A stretch of DNA of 64,000 nt from Leptospiraceae bacterium (GTDB lineage: Bacteria; Spirochaetota; Leptospiria; Leptospirales; Leptospiraceae), in assembly GCA_016708435.1 (NCBI GenBank), contig JADJFV010000003.1:94501-158500 (forward strand). The letters run 5' to 3'. The notes under the pieces were generated by a model. The model saw nothing but the letters and a program-made list of their open reading frames with translations, had not been told where the DNA came from and ran no database searches. This document shows, piece by piece, positions 9,169 through 19,300 of the stretch. A program made the position numbers and the translations under genes. Every line of letters starts with the position of its first letter. The first letter of the stretch is position 1.

Positions 9169-10377
9169 ATGATTCGTATTTTATATCTAATATTTTTTTT
9201 AATCTCCACTTCCATTTTCGCCCAAGCTGACTTAGAAATAAATAAACAGAATAAAGAAAGATTTATTTCTTTTGTGAGTTCTCTTACGCCAGCTCAGCTA
9301 GCAGAATTAAAAATTCAATTGATAACAGTCGATTCTCTGCCAAGCGTTACAACTGCATTTGGTCACTCGGCACTTCGAGTCTATTTAGGAAAACAATTTG
9401 AAGACAAAGATTTTTATATCGACTTCGGCGAATACGATGAATCAGCCGGATTCATATGGAGATTTTTAAAAGGCGAGGCTAAGTTCTATATAACCGTCAA
9501 AACAATGGCTGCATCTTACACGATGTGGGATACTACAGGTAGAGGAATGTATTCTTCGGAATTCGTATTAGATGAAAATCAAAAGAAAACCTTTTTAAAA
9601 AACATTTTAGAATTCATTGAAAAGTATAAAAATGGATACGAATACAATAACTTCAGTGGAAATTGTGTTACTTATATACGCGATCTCATCGGGGCTACTT
9701 ACGGTTCGCCGCTAAAACTGGAAACAGAAAGTAATAAGAGAACATGGCGGTCTCGTGTTATTCCTTACTCGAATAAAATTTTTTGGCTCCGCATAGAAGA
9801 GAAACTTCTGCTTGATCACGATACGGATAAGGAGCGTAATCCTACCGAGTTAATTTATCTTCCTTATGATTTGCTTTTCAGTTTAGAAGATGCTAAGCTT
9901 GTGAAAGACAAAGAAGTATTGCATAGGAATTTTTGGAAAATGCCGCAAGAAAGTTTTGATTTTCTTGGAAATTTCATGTTCTTAATTTTAGTTTTTATCG
10001 TAATCAGTCAAATTCCAGTTTACTTCAAACCCATGATTGACAGAAAAGGAGAAATTCTATTTGGAATCGTTTCTGGATTTGGAGGGTTGTTTGCACTATT
10101 AGTTTGGCTCTTTACTTCTTTCCCATTTATGAATGAGACCATTATGGTATTAGTCTTTACTCCAATTGATTTCTATTTAATCGCTAAGAAAAAACCTGAC
10201 TTTAAGATTCATATGGGAATTATTGCTTTGCGGTTACTCATGTTAGTCCTCGCTTTAGTTTTTAGATTTACTATTTATAAACAAAATATAGACACTGCTT
10301 TATTCTTTGCGATATTTTTCTATGCTTTGTATGCATTCAATGTCTTTAAGGCTAATAAAAAGTTAGCTGCTGCCTAG
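9169..10377 (+). CDS. DUF4105 (Lnb N-terminal domain-like) membrane protein
   Basis: A 402-residue protein with a signal peptide, a periplasmic DUF4105-type domain and a C-terminal membrane region of about five helices (residues 265-395). Family signatures are AFGHSALRV near residue 65 with the conserved histidine, DFGEYD, and SGNCVTYIRDL near residue 165 with the conserved cysteine. This Cys/His pairing recalls the NlpC/P60-like fold assigned to the family, so a peptide- or acyl-bond hydrolysing role in the envelope is possible, but the function is unknown. It lies between a hydrolase-like lipoprotein and a flavin oxidoreductase with gaps of 3 and 0 bases. Confidence 0.85.
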   Translation: MIRILYLIFFLISTSIFAQADLEINKQNKERFISFVSSLTPAQLAELKIQLITVDSLPSVTTAFGHSALRVYLGKQFEDKDFYIDFGEYDESAGFIWRFLKGEAKFYITVKTMAASYTMWDTTGRGMYSSEFVLDENQKKTFLKNILEFIEKYKNGYEYNNFSGNCVTYIRDLIGATYGSPLKLETESNKRTWRSRVIPYSNKIFWLRIEEKLLLDHDTDKERNPTELIYLPYDLLFSLEDAKLVKDKEVLHRNFWKMPQESFDFLGNFMFLILVFIVISQIPVYFKPMIDRKGEILFGIVSGFGGLFALLVWLFTSFPFMNETIMVLVFTPIDFYLIAKKKPDFKIHMGIIALRLLMLVLALVFRFTIYKQNIDTALFFAIFFYALYAFNVFKANKKLAAA

Positions 10378-12185
10378 ATGAATCGTAAAGAGTTTCTAAA
10401 ATTTTCTTTAAAAGCAAGTCTGGCTACGGCTGGTGTAGCAACCACTGGGCTAATTGGCGGATCGGCTTATTCATTTTTTGCAAATGCAGAATACAAGAAA
10501 GTATTCCCTCATATACCTGAAAATCATGTTAACATTGCGCCTAACGGTAAAACAGTCTGCATTTTAGGAGCAGGACTCGCTGGATTACAAGCAGCTTGCG
10601 AATTATCCGATAGAGGGTTTAAAGTAATTTTAATTGAGAAGACTGCAAACGCAGGCGGTAAACTCAAAACATGGAAAGATAAAAATTTTGCTAAAAAGCA
10701 TTTTGTAGATAAGGGCTATTCTCGCGAGCATGGACTTCACGCTATCTGGGGTTTTTATAAGAACCTAAGAGAATTTTTAGGAAGACACAAAATCGAAATT
10801 AACCGCTTAGGAAAAGAAGACTCCTTTTATTATTTTGTTTCTAAGCGAGGAGTGCAAAGCAAGATTCACAATACAACCTGGCCTATTCCATTTGACCGGA
10901 TCGAAATGCATGATAATGGAGTCTATATTCCTTCAAGAGAAGATATAAATATTCCCGCTTCGAATTTATTTGAGACACTTAAAACTTCCATGAAGATGTG
11001 GGGTTTTGATTTTACTAATAAAGAAGATAGACTTTATCTCGATCGCATAACGTTCTATGATTGGGCTGTGGGAAACGGAGTTAGCGTAGAATATATAAAG
11101 CATTTTTTTGATGCGTTAGCCGAGATGGGTTTCTTTATGACTACTAAAGAGTGCTCTGCATTAGCAATTGTAAATTTTATGCGCCTCGGAAATTTACCGA
11201 ATGATTCAAAGGTTGATTTTTACAAATGGCCACCCGATGAAACTTTTATTAATCCGATGATTTCTCATATAAAATCAAAGGGCGGTGAAATTTTTTACAG
11301 TCAGGAAGTAACAAGTGTTATCCGCGAGAATGGGAAAATTGTTTCTATTAAAACAAATGAAAATCTTCCAAAGCGAGCAAAGCGTTGTAGGGTATGTGGA
11401 AATATTTTAGGGGAAGGGGATTACGAACATTGTCCATTCTGCGGTGCTCATCATTCTGAATTAGAAATTTTTCAAGATGTTAAGCCCGCTGTTTTTACGG
11501 CAGATTATTTTGTTACAGCGATGGATGTGCCAGGCGCAAAGAAATTTATTTTGGGGCAGGGCTAGATAAAGAGGACGAGTATTTTAAAAAAGCTACAGAG
11601 CTTACCAACGCGCACATACTTTGCGTTAACCTCTTGTATGAGAATAGTCAAGCATGGAAGAAAAGATTTCCAGAAGGAAAATATTCTGCAATGGACTTTA
11701 TGCCAACGGGATTTGAGTATCTTGGTTTTACAAGTAACTGGTCAAGCAAGCAGATACCTGAACTCGCAGCGATGAATATTGACTTAATAGAAGTGCAGGT
11801 TTCTAAATGGAAAGAGCTTCTAAAATATTCTCACAAAGAAATTGCAGATATTGTCCATAAAGAATTGAAAACTATTCTTCCCGAGCTAAAAGATTATTCT
11901 GAGTTCTACATTAACCACTGGGATACTTATACAGGCTTTCGTCCGGGGGATGAGGCTAACAGACCTTCTATCCAATCGCCTATTGAAAATTTACTCTTCA
12001 TTGGGGATTGGGTATTTATAGATCAACATTCTGTTTTTATGGAAAGAACAAACGTTATGGCAAAGACTGTAACGAATATGCTTCTTGAAAAAATCGGACA
12101 AAAAGAAGGACGCATTACGATTTTAAAGTCAGGCACTCCGGACTGGCCGACAGATCTTTTGAAGTATATTACGAGTATTCGCTAA
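10378..12185 (+). CDS. FAD-dependent amine-oxidase/phytoene-desaturase-like protein, frameshifted, with inserted zinc ribbon
   Basis: The first frame (395 residues, ending at the TAG near 11563) has an export-type N-terminus NRKEFLKFSLKAS with Arg-Lys rather than Arg-Arg. The FAD dinucleotide motif GAGLAGLQA is near residue 60, followed by NAGGKLKTW. The second frame carries the C-terminal FAD signature NLLFIGDW and is open well before its apparent TTG start at 11634. Adding one G to the GGGG run at 11553-11556 joins the frames as LGAGLDKEDEYF. Residues 337-356 hold an unusual CxxC...CxxC ribbon (C337, C340, C352, C355). It is the third gene of the operon and starts directly after the previous stop. 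Confidence 0.85.
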
Positions 12186-12280
12186 TTTATTTAAAACCTA
12201 TACTTCATTTTTAATGCTTTACTCTTTTTTGTTTTGCATTCATGTTGGTAGGAATTTATTTCAGATGACAAGGATTTAAA

Positions 12281-13579
12281 ATGAAAGAATTTTCTATTGC
12301 CCTCTTACTTTTATTTACTCTCATTCATTGTTCTGCTAACACTAAAAGTGAATACCAAAGAGCTAAGACCACGAATACAGTGGAAAGCTACCAGGCGTTT
12401 TTAAAAAATTTTCCTGATTCCCCGCAGGCTCTCAATGCAAAATTACAAATAGAAAAATTAACTTCAGCAAAGAGCAAACCTTCTCCCTATAAGTGGAGCA
12501 GTGAAAATTCTTTTAATGTTATAAAAGAAGGAGACAAATTCAAAGACACAAGCGGACAATTGAAAAAAGTCTTTGATTTTTATAAATCTAAAAGTCAACG
12601 AGAATATTTTACAAGTGCTGACGGAGTTAAACTTGCCTATGATTTCATTGAAGTTGCGGGAGCCAAACAAGCATTAGTCATTGCCCATGGCACAGGCGAG
12701 TCTTCTATACGTTATGCGGAAGTTGTCTACGATTTAGTGAAAAATAAATTGCCTTATTCCATTTATATTTTAAATCATAGAGGACATGGATATTCAGAGA
12801 GATTGGTTGGAAATAATAAAGAGTGGAATCCTAAGTGGGATGTATTCAATGTAATGCAGGAAGACATTTTAGAATACAGGAAAATCTATGTAAATGAATT
12901 CGAAGATTATGTAAAAGACTTCGCGCAATTTGTAAAACTTGTAAAACAAAAACACGCGTACGCGAAAGTATCCGCTTTAGGTCACTCGCTAGGCGGCGGA
13001 GTGGTGACACGATATGTAGAATTAAATCCGAAAGAATTAGACAAAATGGTATTATCCGCACCACTTCATAGTGTTGTTGGATTACTTGGAGCAGATAATA
13101 ACGATTATGCTTCTAAAGCGATTATTTCCCTGGGTGATATATTTTCTCACAAGGGCTATAGTCTCGGGTCAAAGTCCTTTAACCACTTTGTTACCACTTA
13201 CGAGAATGAAGAGCATACCTTGAACGATTATACTTCTAGCCAGAGTAGATTCTTTATGAAGAAATTCATTGGACAGGAATTTCCGGAAACTAGCCTAGGG
13301 GGTCTTTCCTGGGGATTTGCAGACGCCCTTTATGAAGGCGTAAAAGATATAAGAAGTGATGCAGGTAATATTAATATACCTACACTTATTTTTCAATCAC
13401 AGTATGATGCCTATGTTCACCCCTCGGGGCAAAAGACAGTTTGCGATGCTATTAATTCTTCTAGCCCCAATTTATGTAAAATTAAATTTGTGAAAGATTC
13501 TAAACATGAAGTATTTTTAGAGCGTGATCTCGTCCGTAACGAAGTCATGGACGATGTAATGGAATTTTTACTTAAATAG
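12281..13579 (+). CDS. Alpha/beta-hydrolase lipoprotein (monoacylglycerol lipase-like)
   Basis: A 432-residue protein with a signal peptide ending in IHC (Cys17). A short helical segment of the YQAFLKNFPDSPQA type (residues 25-60) resembles a tetratricopeptide-like outer-membrane tether, and a serine-hydrolase domain follows from about residue 105. Catalytic features are the oxyanion region AHGTGES, the nucleophile elbow GHSLGGG near residue 235, the acid in QSQYDAYVHP and the histidine in SKHEVFLE. This is the Hydrolase_4/lysophospholipase layout, so ester hydrolysis of a lipid at the envelope is likely; the substrate is unknown. Flanked by gaps of about 95 and 130 bases, it appears monocistronic. 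Confidence 0.88.
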   Translation: MKEFSIALLLLFTLIHCSANTKSEYQRAKTTNTVESYQAFLKNFPDSPQALNAKLQIEKLTSAKSKPSPYKWSSENSFNVIKEGDKFKDTSGQLKKVFDFYKSKSQREYFTSADGVKLAYDFIEVAGAKQALVIAHGTGESSIRYAEVVYDLVKNKLPYSIYILNHRGHGYSERLVGNNKEWNPKWDVFNVMQEDILEYRKIYVNEFEDYVKDFAQFVKLVKQKHAYAKVSALGHSLGGGVVTRYVELNPKELDKMVLSAPLHSVVGLLGADNNDYASKAIISLGDIFSHKGYSLGSKSFNHFVTTYENEEHTLNDYTSSQSRFFMKKFIGQEFPETSLGGLSWGFADALYEGVKDIRSDAGNINIPTLIFQSQYDAYVHPSGQKTVCDAINSSSPNLCKIKFVKDSKHEVFLERDLVRNEVMDDVMEFLLK

Positions 13580-13585
13580 AATTTT

Positions 13586-13640
13586 CGCCACGAAGAGCAC
13601 GAAGGGGTTTATGATGGAATCCTCTCTTTTCTTCGTGCCT
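13586..13640. repeat. Dispersed CACGAAG-type repeat forming an inverted pair
   Basis: CCACGAAGAGCACGAAGG after the hydrolase stop is answered by TTCTTCGTGCC about 20 bases later, giving a CACGAAG/CTTCGTG hairpin. It could act as a terminator for the preceding gene. A short open frame over this element is not considered a gene. Confidence 0.5.
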
Positions 13641-13711
13641 AAACTCAATGATCCTCAAGGGGCGCAATATAATGTGGTTAATAGTTCTTACATCAAATTG
13701 GCATTAGTATC

Positions 13712-14208
13712 TTATTCAGAACTTTTTTTAGTTAAAAATCTAGGAACGACTAACAGAAATAATCCGAGTAAAAATAGAGTCCCACCTACATAGGGATAAT
13801 ACGATAATCTCTCAAGCCCATTTTCAATAGTGGTCTTAAGCATTACTGGTCTGATAAAGGTTACTTTGCCATTAGCCACATATACGCTATCGGGTAAATA
13901 CACTAAGTCAACTTTTTGACCATTACTATAAGTTTCCATTTCTGTTTCTCCGATGTATTCACTCACATGCGCGCTCCCCGGATTTCCATTCAGTGTAAAG
14001 CGCAATTGGATCATGTTCACGTCGCGAGTTTTTCCTTTTCGGCTTATCTTCTGTGAATACGTTTCCTTATCCGTTACGTAAGCTGGTATAGAAATTCCTT
14101 TATCTCTATATTTCACAATATTCATACGGTTCATTAAGAAGCCGACAGCAGCAATAAACGCTCCCAAAAAAAGATGAATATAAAAATGATTCTAATTAGT
14201 TTCTTCAT
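13712..14208 (-). CDS. DUF3592-like membrane protein, frameshifted in the first helix
   Basis: The downstream frame encodes about 150 residues with a beta-rich soluble part (residues 25-115) and a C-terminal helix YPYVGGTLFLLGLFLLVV, the layout of DUF3592 proteins. Its apparent start (TTG at 14167) would begin inside a membrane helix. An upstream ATG at 14208 opens MKKLIRIIFIFIF, which enters the same frame if the A7 run at 14166-14172 is read as A8; the joined product then has a proper N-terminal membrane helix. A one-base homopolymer error is the likely cause. Function unknown. A second DUF3592-like protein lies at 59043-59426. Confidence 0.75.
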
Positions 14209-14321
14209 TTTTTTGTCTTAATTTAATTTCATTCCAATCTTCTTGCCGCAAAGATTATTTTAAAAAATATTCAATATAAAAGGTGGGCGATGGGTTACTA
14301 TTATTTTATTTCTATTAATAT

Positions 14322-15494
14322 TCAAATTATCATATCTTTATAATTTCTTCTTGGGGTAAAGTATCTGTAGCCGCTACGACCAAGCCTGACTATCATCTGC
14401 ACTTTTTCTTTTCCGGTTACTCCTGTGAGTAATTCCAATTTGCCGCGCTCTTTTTCCATTTCGGGAAATTCTTGTAGAGCCTGGCTGAAAGGGTGCATCT
14501 TTAGACCAAGGGATGTGACTGCTAAATGAAAGCGGGCGTAATCCATTCCTGTTAGAATCCAATCTTTTTGTGTATTTGTTTTGGTTTTCCAGTAAACAAT
14601 TCCTTTCGTGGAATCTATTTTTTCTTTATATCTAGACAGAAAAATATCCAGACCTTTTTTATCGTGGAACTTTTCAGGCTCCGGTCCCATAAAAAAAGTT
14701 TCCGCCATCCAGCGGGTAAAGCCAGATAGCCCCTGATCGGGAAGTCCAATTCCATCTCGCTTGGTTTGAATTTCTTTGTCGTTAAAGCGAAACCAAATTC
14801 TACTTTCTTCATTTGTTCGATAGGTTAAGGATTCCATTTTCATAGCTTCAAAGAAAATTTCTTTGTAAGGCTCGATTGATCCTTTGCCGAGAATTCCAAT
14901 CAATTCACTGTTATCTGACTTACCGAGTTCCTTTAGCTTTGCAAATTCATCGTTTGTTATAAAATCTCCTTCATAGCTTGCACGATCGGTGGCTCTTTGT
15001 TTTACGAATTCATATAAGGGGTGACCATTTGATTTGGATAATACAAGTTTGACTTTAGCCACTGGTTTTTTCCCGATGTCTTCCAATTTGTATTCGCCTT
15101 CGGGAAGAATTTTAATTTCAGTATCGTATCCGATTTGCTTTGCTCCAATCCTTAAAAGTTCTAAAAATGTCCCCTGCCCAATATGGATTTGCCTCGCAGG
15201 CGTATCTGTTACGGGAAGAATTCTCTTTTCATCTACGAAAAGCATCATCTCTGTTGGACTTGTGATTTTAAATTTCCAGGCTTGCGTATTATGAGGATTA
15301 GGCGCTGTAATTCCTACGTTGATTGCTCGCAAGATTGGATCAATAATTTCTTCCGCATTTGCGTTATCAATTGGGTCTACTCCCGATTTACCTACAAGAC
15401 GGGGATACTCAGCCGTTGCACAGTATTTTAGAAATAGGGGAACTGTCAAAACAACTCCAGACTGGATTAAAAAATTTCTACGTGAAATATTCAT
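14322..15494 (-). CDS. Acg-family FMN-binding (nitroreductase-like) protein, Tat signal
   Basis: A 390-residue protein with a twin-arginine signal (ISRRNFLIQSG) followed by a hydrophobic stretch ending LKYC, so it may also be lipidated after Tat export. The body matches the Acg-type nitroreductase layout: GITAPNPHNTQAW near residue 60 binds FMN phosphate, and the helical middle is followed by a second half with GLKMHPFSQALQE and MIVRLGRSG near the end. Acg relatives lack a dimer partner and may store flavin or reduce envelope substrates. Transcribed towards the DUF3592 gene with about 113 bases between; the two may or may not share a transcript. Confidence 0.85.
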   Translation of the reverse strand: MNISRRNFLIQSGVVLTVPLFLKYCATAEYPRLVGKSGVDPIDNANAEEIIDPILRAINVGITAPNPHNTQAWKFKITSPTEMMLFVDEKRILPVTDTPARQIHIGQGTFLELLRIGAKQIGYDTEIKILPEGEYKLEDIGKKPVAKVKLVLSKSNGHPLYEFVKQRATDRASYEGDFITNDEFAKLKELGKSDNSELIGILGKGSIEPYKEIFFEAMKMESLTYRTNEESRIWFRFNDKEIQTKRDGIGLPDQGLSGFTRWMAETFFMGPEPEKFHDKKGLDIFLSRYKEKIDSTKGIVYWKTKTNTQKDWILTGMDYARFHLAVTSLGLKMHPFSQALQEFPEMEKERGKLELLTGVTGKEKVQMIVRLGRSGYRYFTPRRNYKDMII

Positions 15495-16307
15495 TTTTTT
15501 ATAAACTCTCCAAATTATTTACCCCAGTCACCTCGAACAGCTTCTTCGTGAGAGGTCTTTTCTATTCCAAGCCGTAAGATTAATCAATAGAATGGTCCAG
15601 AGTGAGATTTTTGGCACCTTTCTGCACAAACTAGGTTTCTTCTTTTCGAAAGTAGACTCAGAAAATTTTTAACTTAATAACAATGCACAAATCTCTTTCG
15701 GGAATAACATCAATTTGCATTTTAGAATTCTAAATTCATGCCCAAATTCCTCGATCTAATCATTCTAAGAAAATTTTATTTTGATGAGAACTTTTAGGCC
15801 CTTAAAATCAGATTTTTATTTCTAAATCCTTTTCTAAAATTGACTCAGGAAGTTTTTCATCGGAATTCAAAATTCACCCTTAAGCATCATGCAATTAGGA
15901 TTTTCCAAATCACAGAAGGTAAGACTGAGAAGGAAAAATGCTGTTAGAAAAAAAATCTTTCTTAAATTGGTTTGGGTATTAAAAATATTGAATGCTTCCA
16001 TGTTTACATTCCATTTATTCAGCACATAATTACAAACAAATATTCTATTTGAAATGACCTAGTTAAAATAAAAGATTGCCACAGAGGCACAAGGACGCAG
16101 AGAATAGTCAAAAATAGTAAGCAGAGTAAAATAAAGCTTGTTATCATTTCAAGACTATTCAATTCCTTACCTTTTACATTCCAATTACATCGCTAAAATT
16201 ACAAACAAAATTTTTTAAATCTCTCTTTATCGTGTTTCTTGTAATCTTGGCAATTTTCACAATGATTTTCTACTTGCTTCCATCTTGCGCTTACAAATAC
16301 TAACCTT
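15495..16307. other. Gene-free stretch between divergent genes
   Basis: About 0.8 kb of AT-rich DNA with no credible reading frame. It must hold promoters for the Acg-like gene (minus) and the midasin-like gene (plus). Two things stand out: a CACAGAGGCACAAGGACGCAG repeat-family member at 16076-16103, and two imperfect copies of a TTTACATTCCA...AATTACAAACAAA sequence near 16002 and 16176. No tRNA or structured RNA was recognised. Confidence 0.6.
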
Positions 16308-19300
16308 ATGGAATTCACAAAAATAGCCGGTATACAAGTTCCCGTTTATAAGAACGCTAATTCATCTCTCATATACCCATCGAATTTGGTGGAGACAGAT
16401 ACGACTCTGAAAAATTTGCGAAATATTCTGTATCCCGTGATTGAAAACCAACCCGTGCTTCTTGTGGGGGATGCGGGCGTAGGAAAAAACGCGCTTATTT
16501 ATTATATCAATGCTAAGAGAAATCATCCTACCCTCCGGTATAGTTTTAATGAAGACACACTTCCAGAAGATTTGATTGGCTCTTATCGTCTTCTGATGAG
16601 TGGAAATGGATTTGAATGGATTAACGGTCCGATTGTGAATGCTATTGCTTCCGGTTACACCTTCGTAGCCGATGAAATGAATTTATGCTCTCCGAATGTG
16701 ATTAAACGTTTTGCAACTGTTTATGAATCTAACTACATTGATATCATGGAAGGAGATGGAAGTCGCATTCAAGCCAAAGAAGGATTTAGTTTTATTGGAA
16801 CGCAAAATCCTTCGGAAGGGTTTGAAGGTCGTAAGCCGCTACCGTTTGATATTACTAAAAATTTCTCTACTGTGTTTGTAGATCCCTATCCGCCTGATGA
16901 AATTCTATTTATATTAAAAAAACTTTATCCTGAGCTAACAGAATCTCTTTTGCAAATTTGCATTCGGGTGACGCTTGCCACAGAAAGAAAAGTTTTAAAC
17001 AATGAATTGGGAAAAGGCGATTTAGAAAAATATCATTTTAATATCCGCACTTTAAAAAAAGTTTGCGAGCGGCTAAATGCATTTAACTGCAATGACAAAT
17101 ATGTAGTTTATAGAGAGCTTTCTAATTTATACATTGAACCATTTAGAAAAGAAGAAGATAAAAATTCTCAACTAGAACTCATTCGCACAGAGTTACAATA
17201 TTCAGACAAAGAAATTTCTCATTCTGTTAAAATGTTCGTAGAGGGAAATAAGCTTTATTGCAATGACAAATCGATTCATACAGAAGAAAGTATTTCTAAA
17301 AGAATTCTCTCTGAAATTCCTGTCACAGAGAAAATCCTTACCTTCATGGAAAAAGTCGTTACTGGTATTCAACTTGGCGAAAATATTTTAATTGAGTTTG
17401 GCGAAGAAGATGATCCGAATTTCTTAATGTCTCTTATTACAAATATCTCCGGTCTACGGCTATCGCATGTTAACCTCTGTAAAGGAATTCACACTTCTGA
17501 TATTTTGGGTGCGCTAAAACCGGTTTCCCAATCTAAAGTGGAATGGGTAGATGGTCCTTTGACAAAAGGAATTAGAGAAGGTGGAACGATTGTAATTACT
17601 GCACTCGAGGCTGCCGGCGCTGAGTTAGTAGAAAAACTAAATATGCTCACCGACGATGCAAAAGCGATAACGCTTCCTCCAGAAAGTGGAGAGACAAATC
17701 CGATTCATTTAAAAGAAGATTCACGAGTCTACGCTTTTAAAATGTTTAGAAAAACAAAATCAATTCCTACTATTTCGCGTGCATTTAGAAATCGTTTTAC
17801 TTCCGTTTTATTTCCAAGTCTCGAAGATGAAAAATCTCTGAAAGAAATTTTGCAATTCTATTTACCCGATGATACTCTTTCGGGGTTAATGACGACTTTC
17901 CACACAAAGATTAAAACACTTTCCCAAAAACGTGTGATTGGTTCGGGCAATTTGAACCCGTATTTATTTGGTTTATCTAATCTTCTGAAATGGAAAGATC
18001 ATATTGTGAAATACAATGCGCCTGAGACTCTTGTAGAAACAGTTGTGCGAGGCGCAAAGATTTCTTATATCAATCAAATTTCTGATCCAAAAGAAAGATT
18101 TGATATGGAGCGGCTAATAGATACGGCTGTAAAGTCCAAGTCTTTTCCCGATGACCTTTATCAAAAGATAGAGGATAAAAAAAAAACTTTTACCGATCCG
18201 GTAAATCTTGATCGCAATCCCTGGTGGGATCCTGAACTTCACAAAAGAGAGGCTAATACCGGTAAAGCGCCCTTAAAAAATTCAGGAAGCCCTTTAAAGA
18301 AAGGAATTGAGATTAATACTCCTGAAACAGGCGGCAACACCAAAGAAGGCGCTGATGCCTGGTATGGCAAGGATACTCAGGGCAATATGGGGCAGGGTGA
18401 GCCTGCTGGTGGCGGCGGTGCATGGGGTTATCGAACAGAAGAATTATACAAACAATTCTTAGCAAAAAGAAAAATTCTCTGGAATTATTCTATGGCTGTT
18501 AGCCTTAAAGAATTCAAAGAAGTCTTTGAAAAAAGTCTAGAAGAAGTAGAGATGAATTTAGAGTCTCTATTTGATCCCGAGGTGGATATAACACGCATTT
18601 ACCAGACTCAAGGCAAACGAGTAGATACCCGCAAATACATTTCCTTTAAAAGCGGAAGAGGCGATTCAAAGGTTTTTGATAAAACAATCATTGATAAGAA
18701 TGAAGAAAAGTTAAAAGGTGTGGAAATTGTTTTCTTAGTAAGTAAAGCAAGGCGTATTTTTAATTTTGAATATTCAGTAGCGACCCTTTCTGCAATGCTA
18801 ACGAGTGCTTATATTTTAAACGAACACAGTGTCAAGTTTTCCATTTATACTTATTCCGATAGACTTAACAAAAAGGATCATATTGATTTAATTTGTTTAA
18901 AAGACAAAGAAGATGAATACGATATGCGAAAAGAAGAAGAAATGTTTAATTCTCTTACAAGAGATTGGCAGGGAGACTCAGTGTACGAATTTTCTTTGAT
19001 CGAAGACTGTGAAAAATATTTTTCATCTGAAGCAGATACCCGGATAATAGTGATTATCTCTGACTTTAGAGGTCAACGTGGCAAGACTGAGATTGACAGA
19101 GAAATTGATTCCTGGGAAAATAAAAAATTAAAAGAAGAAGTTTTAAAAAATACCAAAAAGAATTATGTTTTCCTCGCCGTTGGACTTGGAAATCGTTATA
19201 TTGCCGAGAATATTTTTGAACATGCAGTGCAAATAACACCGGATAACTTCTCAAATATGCCAAACTTAATTGGAACCGAATTAACAAAGCTAATCCATGT

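Noticed and set aside
11634..12185. Separate small FAD-binding protein
   Set aside because: It lacks the dinucleotide-binding N-terminus and is in continuity with the upstream gene after one base.
13611..13793. 60-codon frame after the alpha/beta-hydrolase gene
   Set aside because: Runs over a dispersed repeat and the antisense of the DUF3592 gene.
15034..15577. Plus-strand frames over the Acg-like gene
   Set aside because: Antisense of a well-supported gene on the minus strand.
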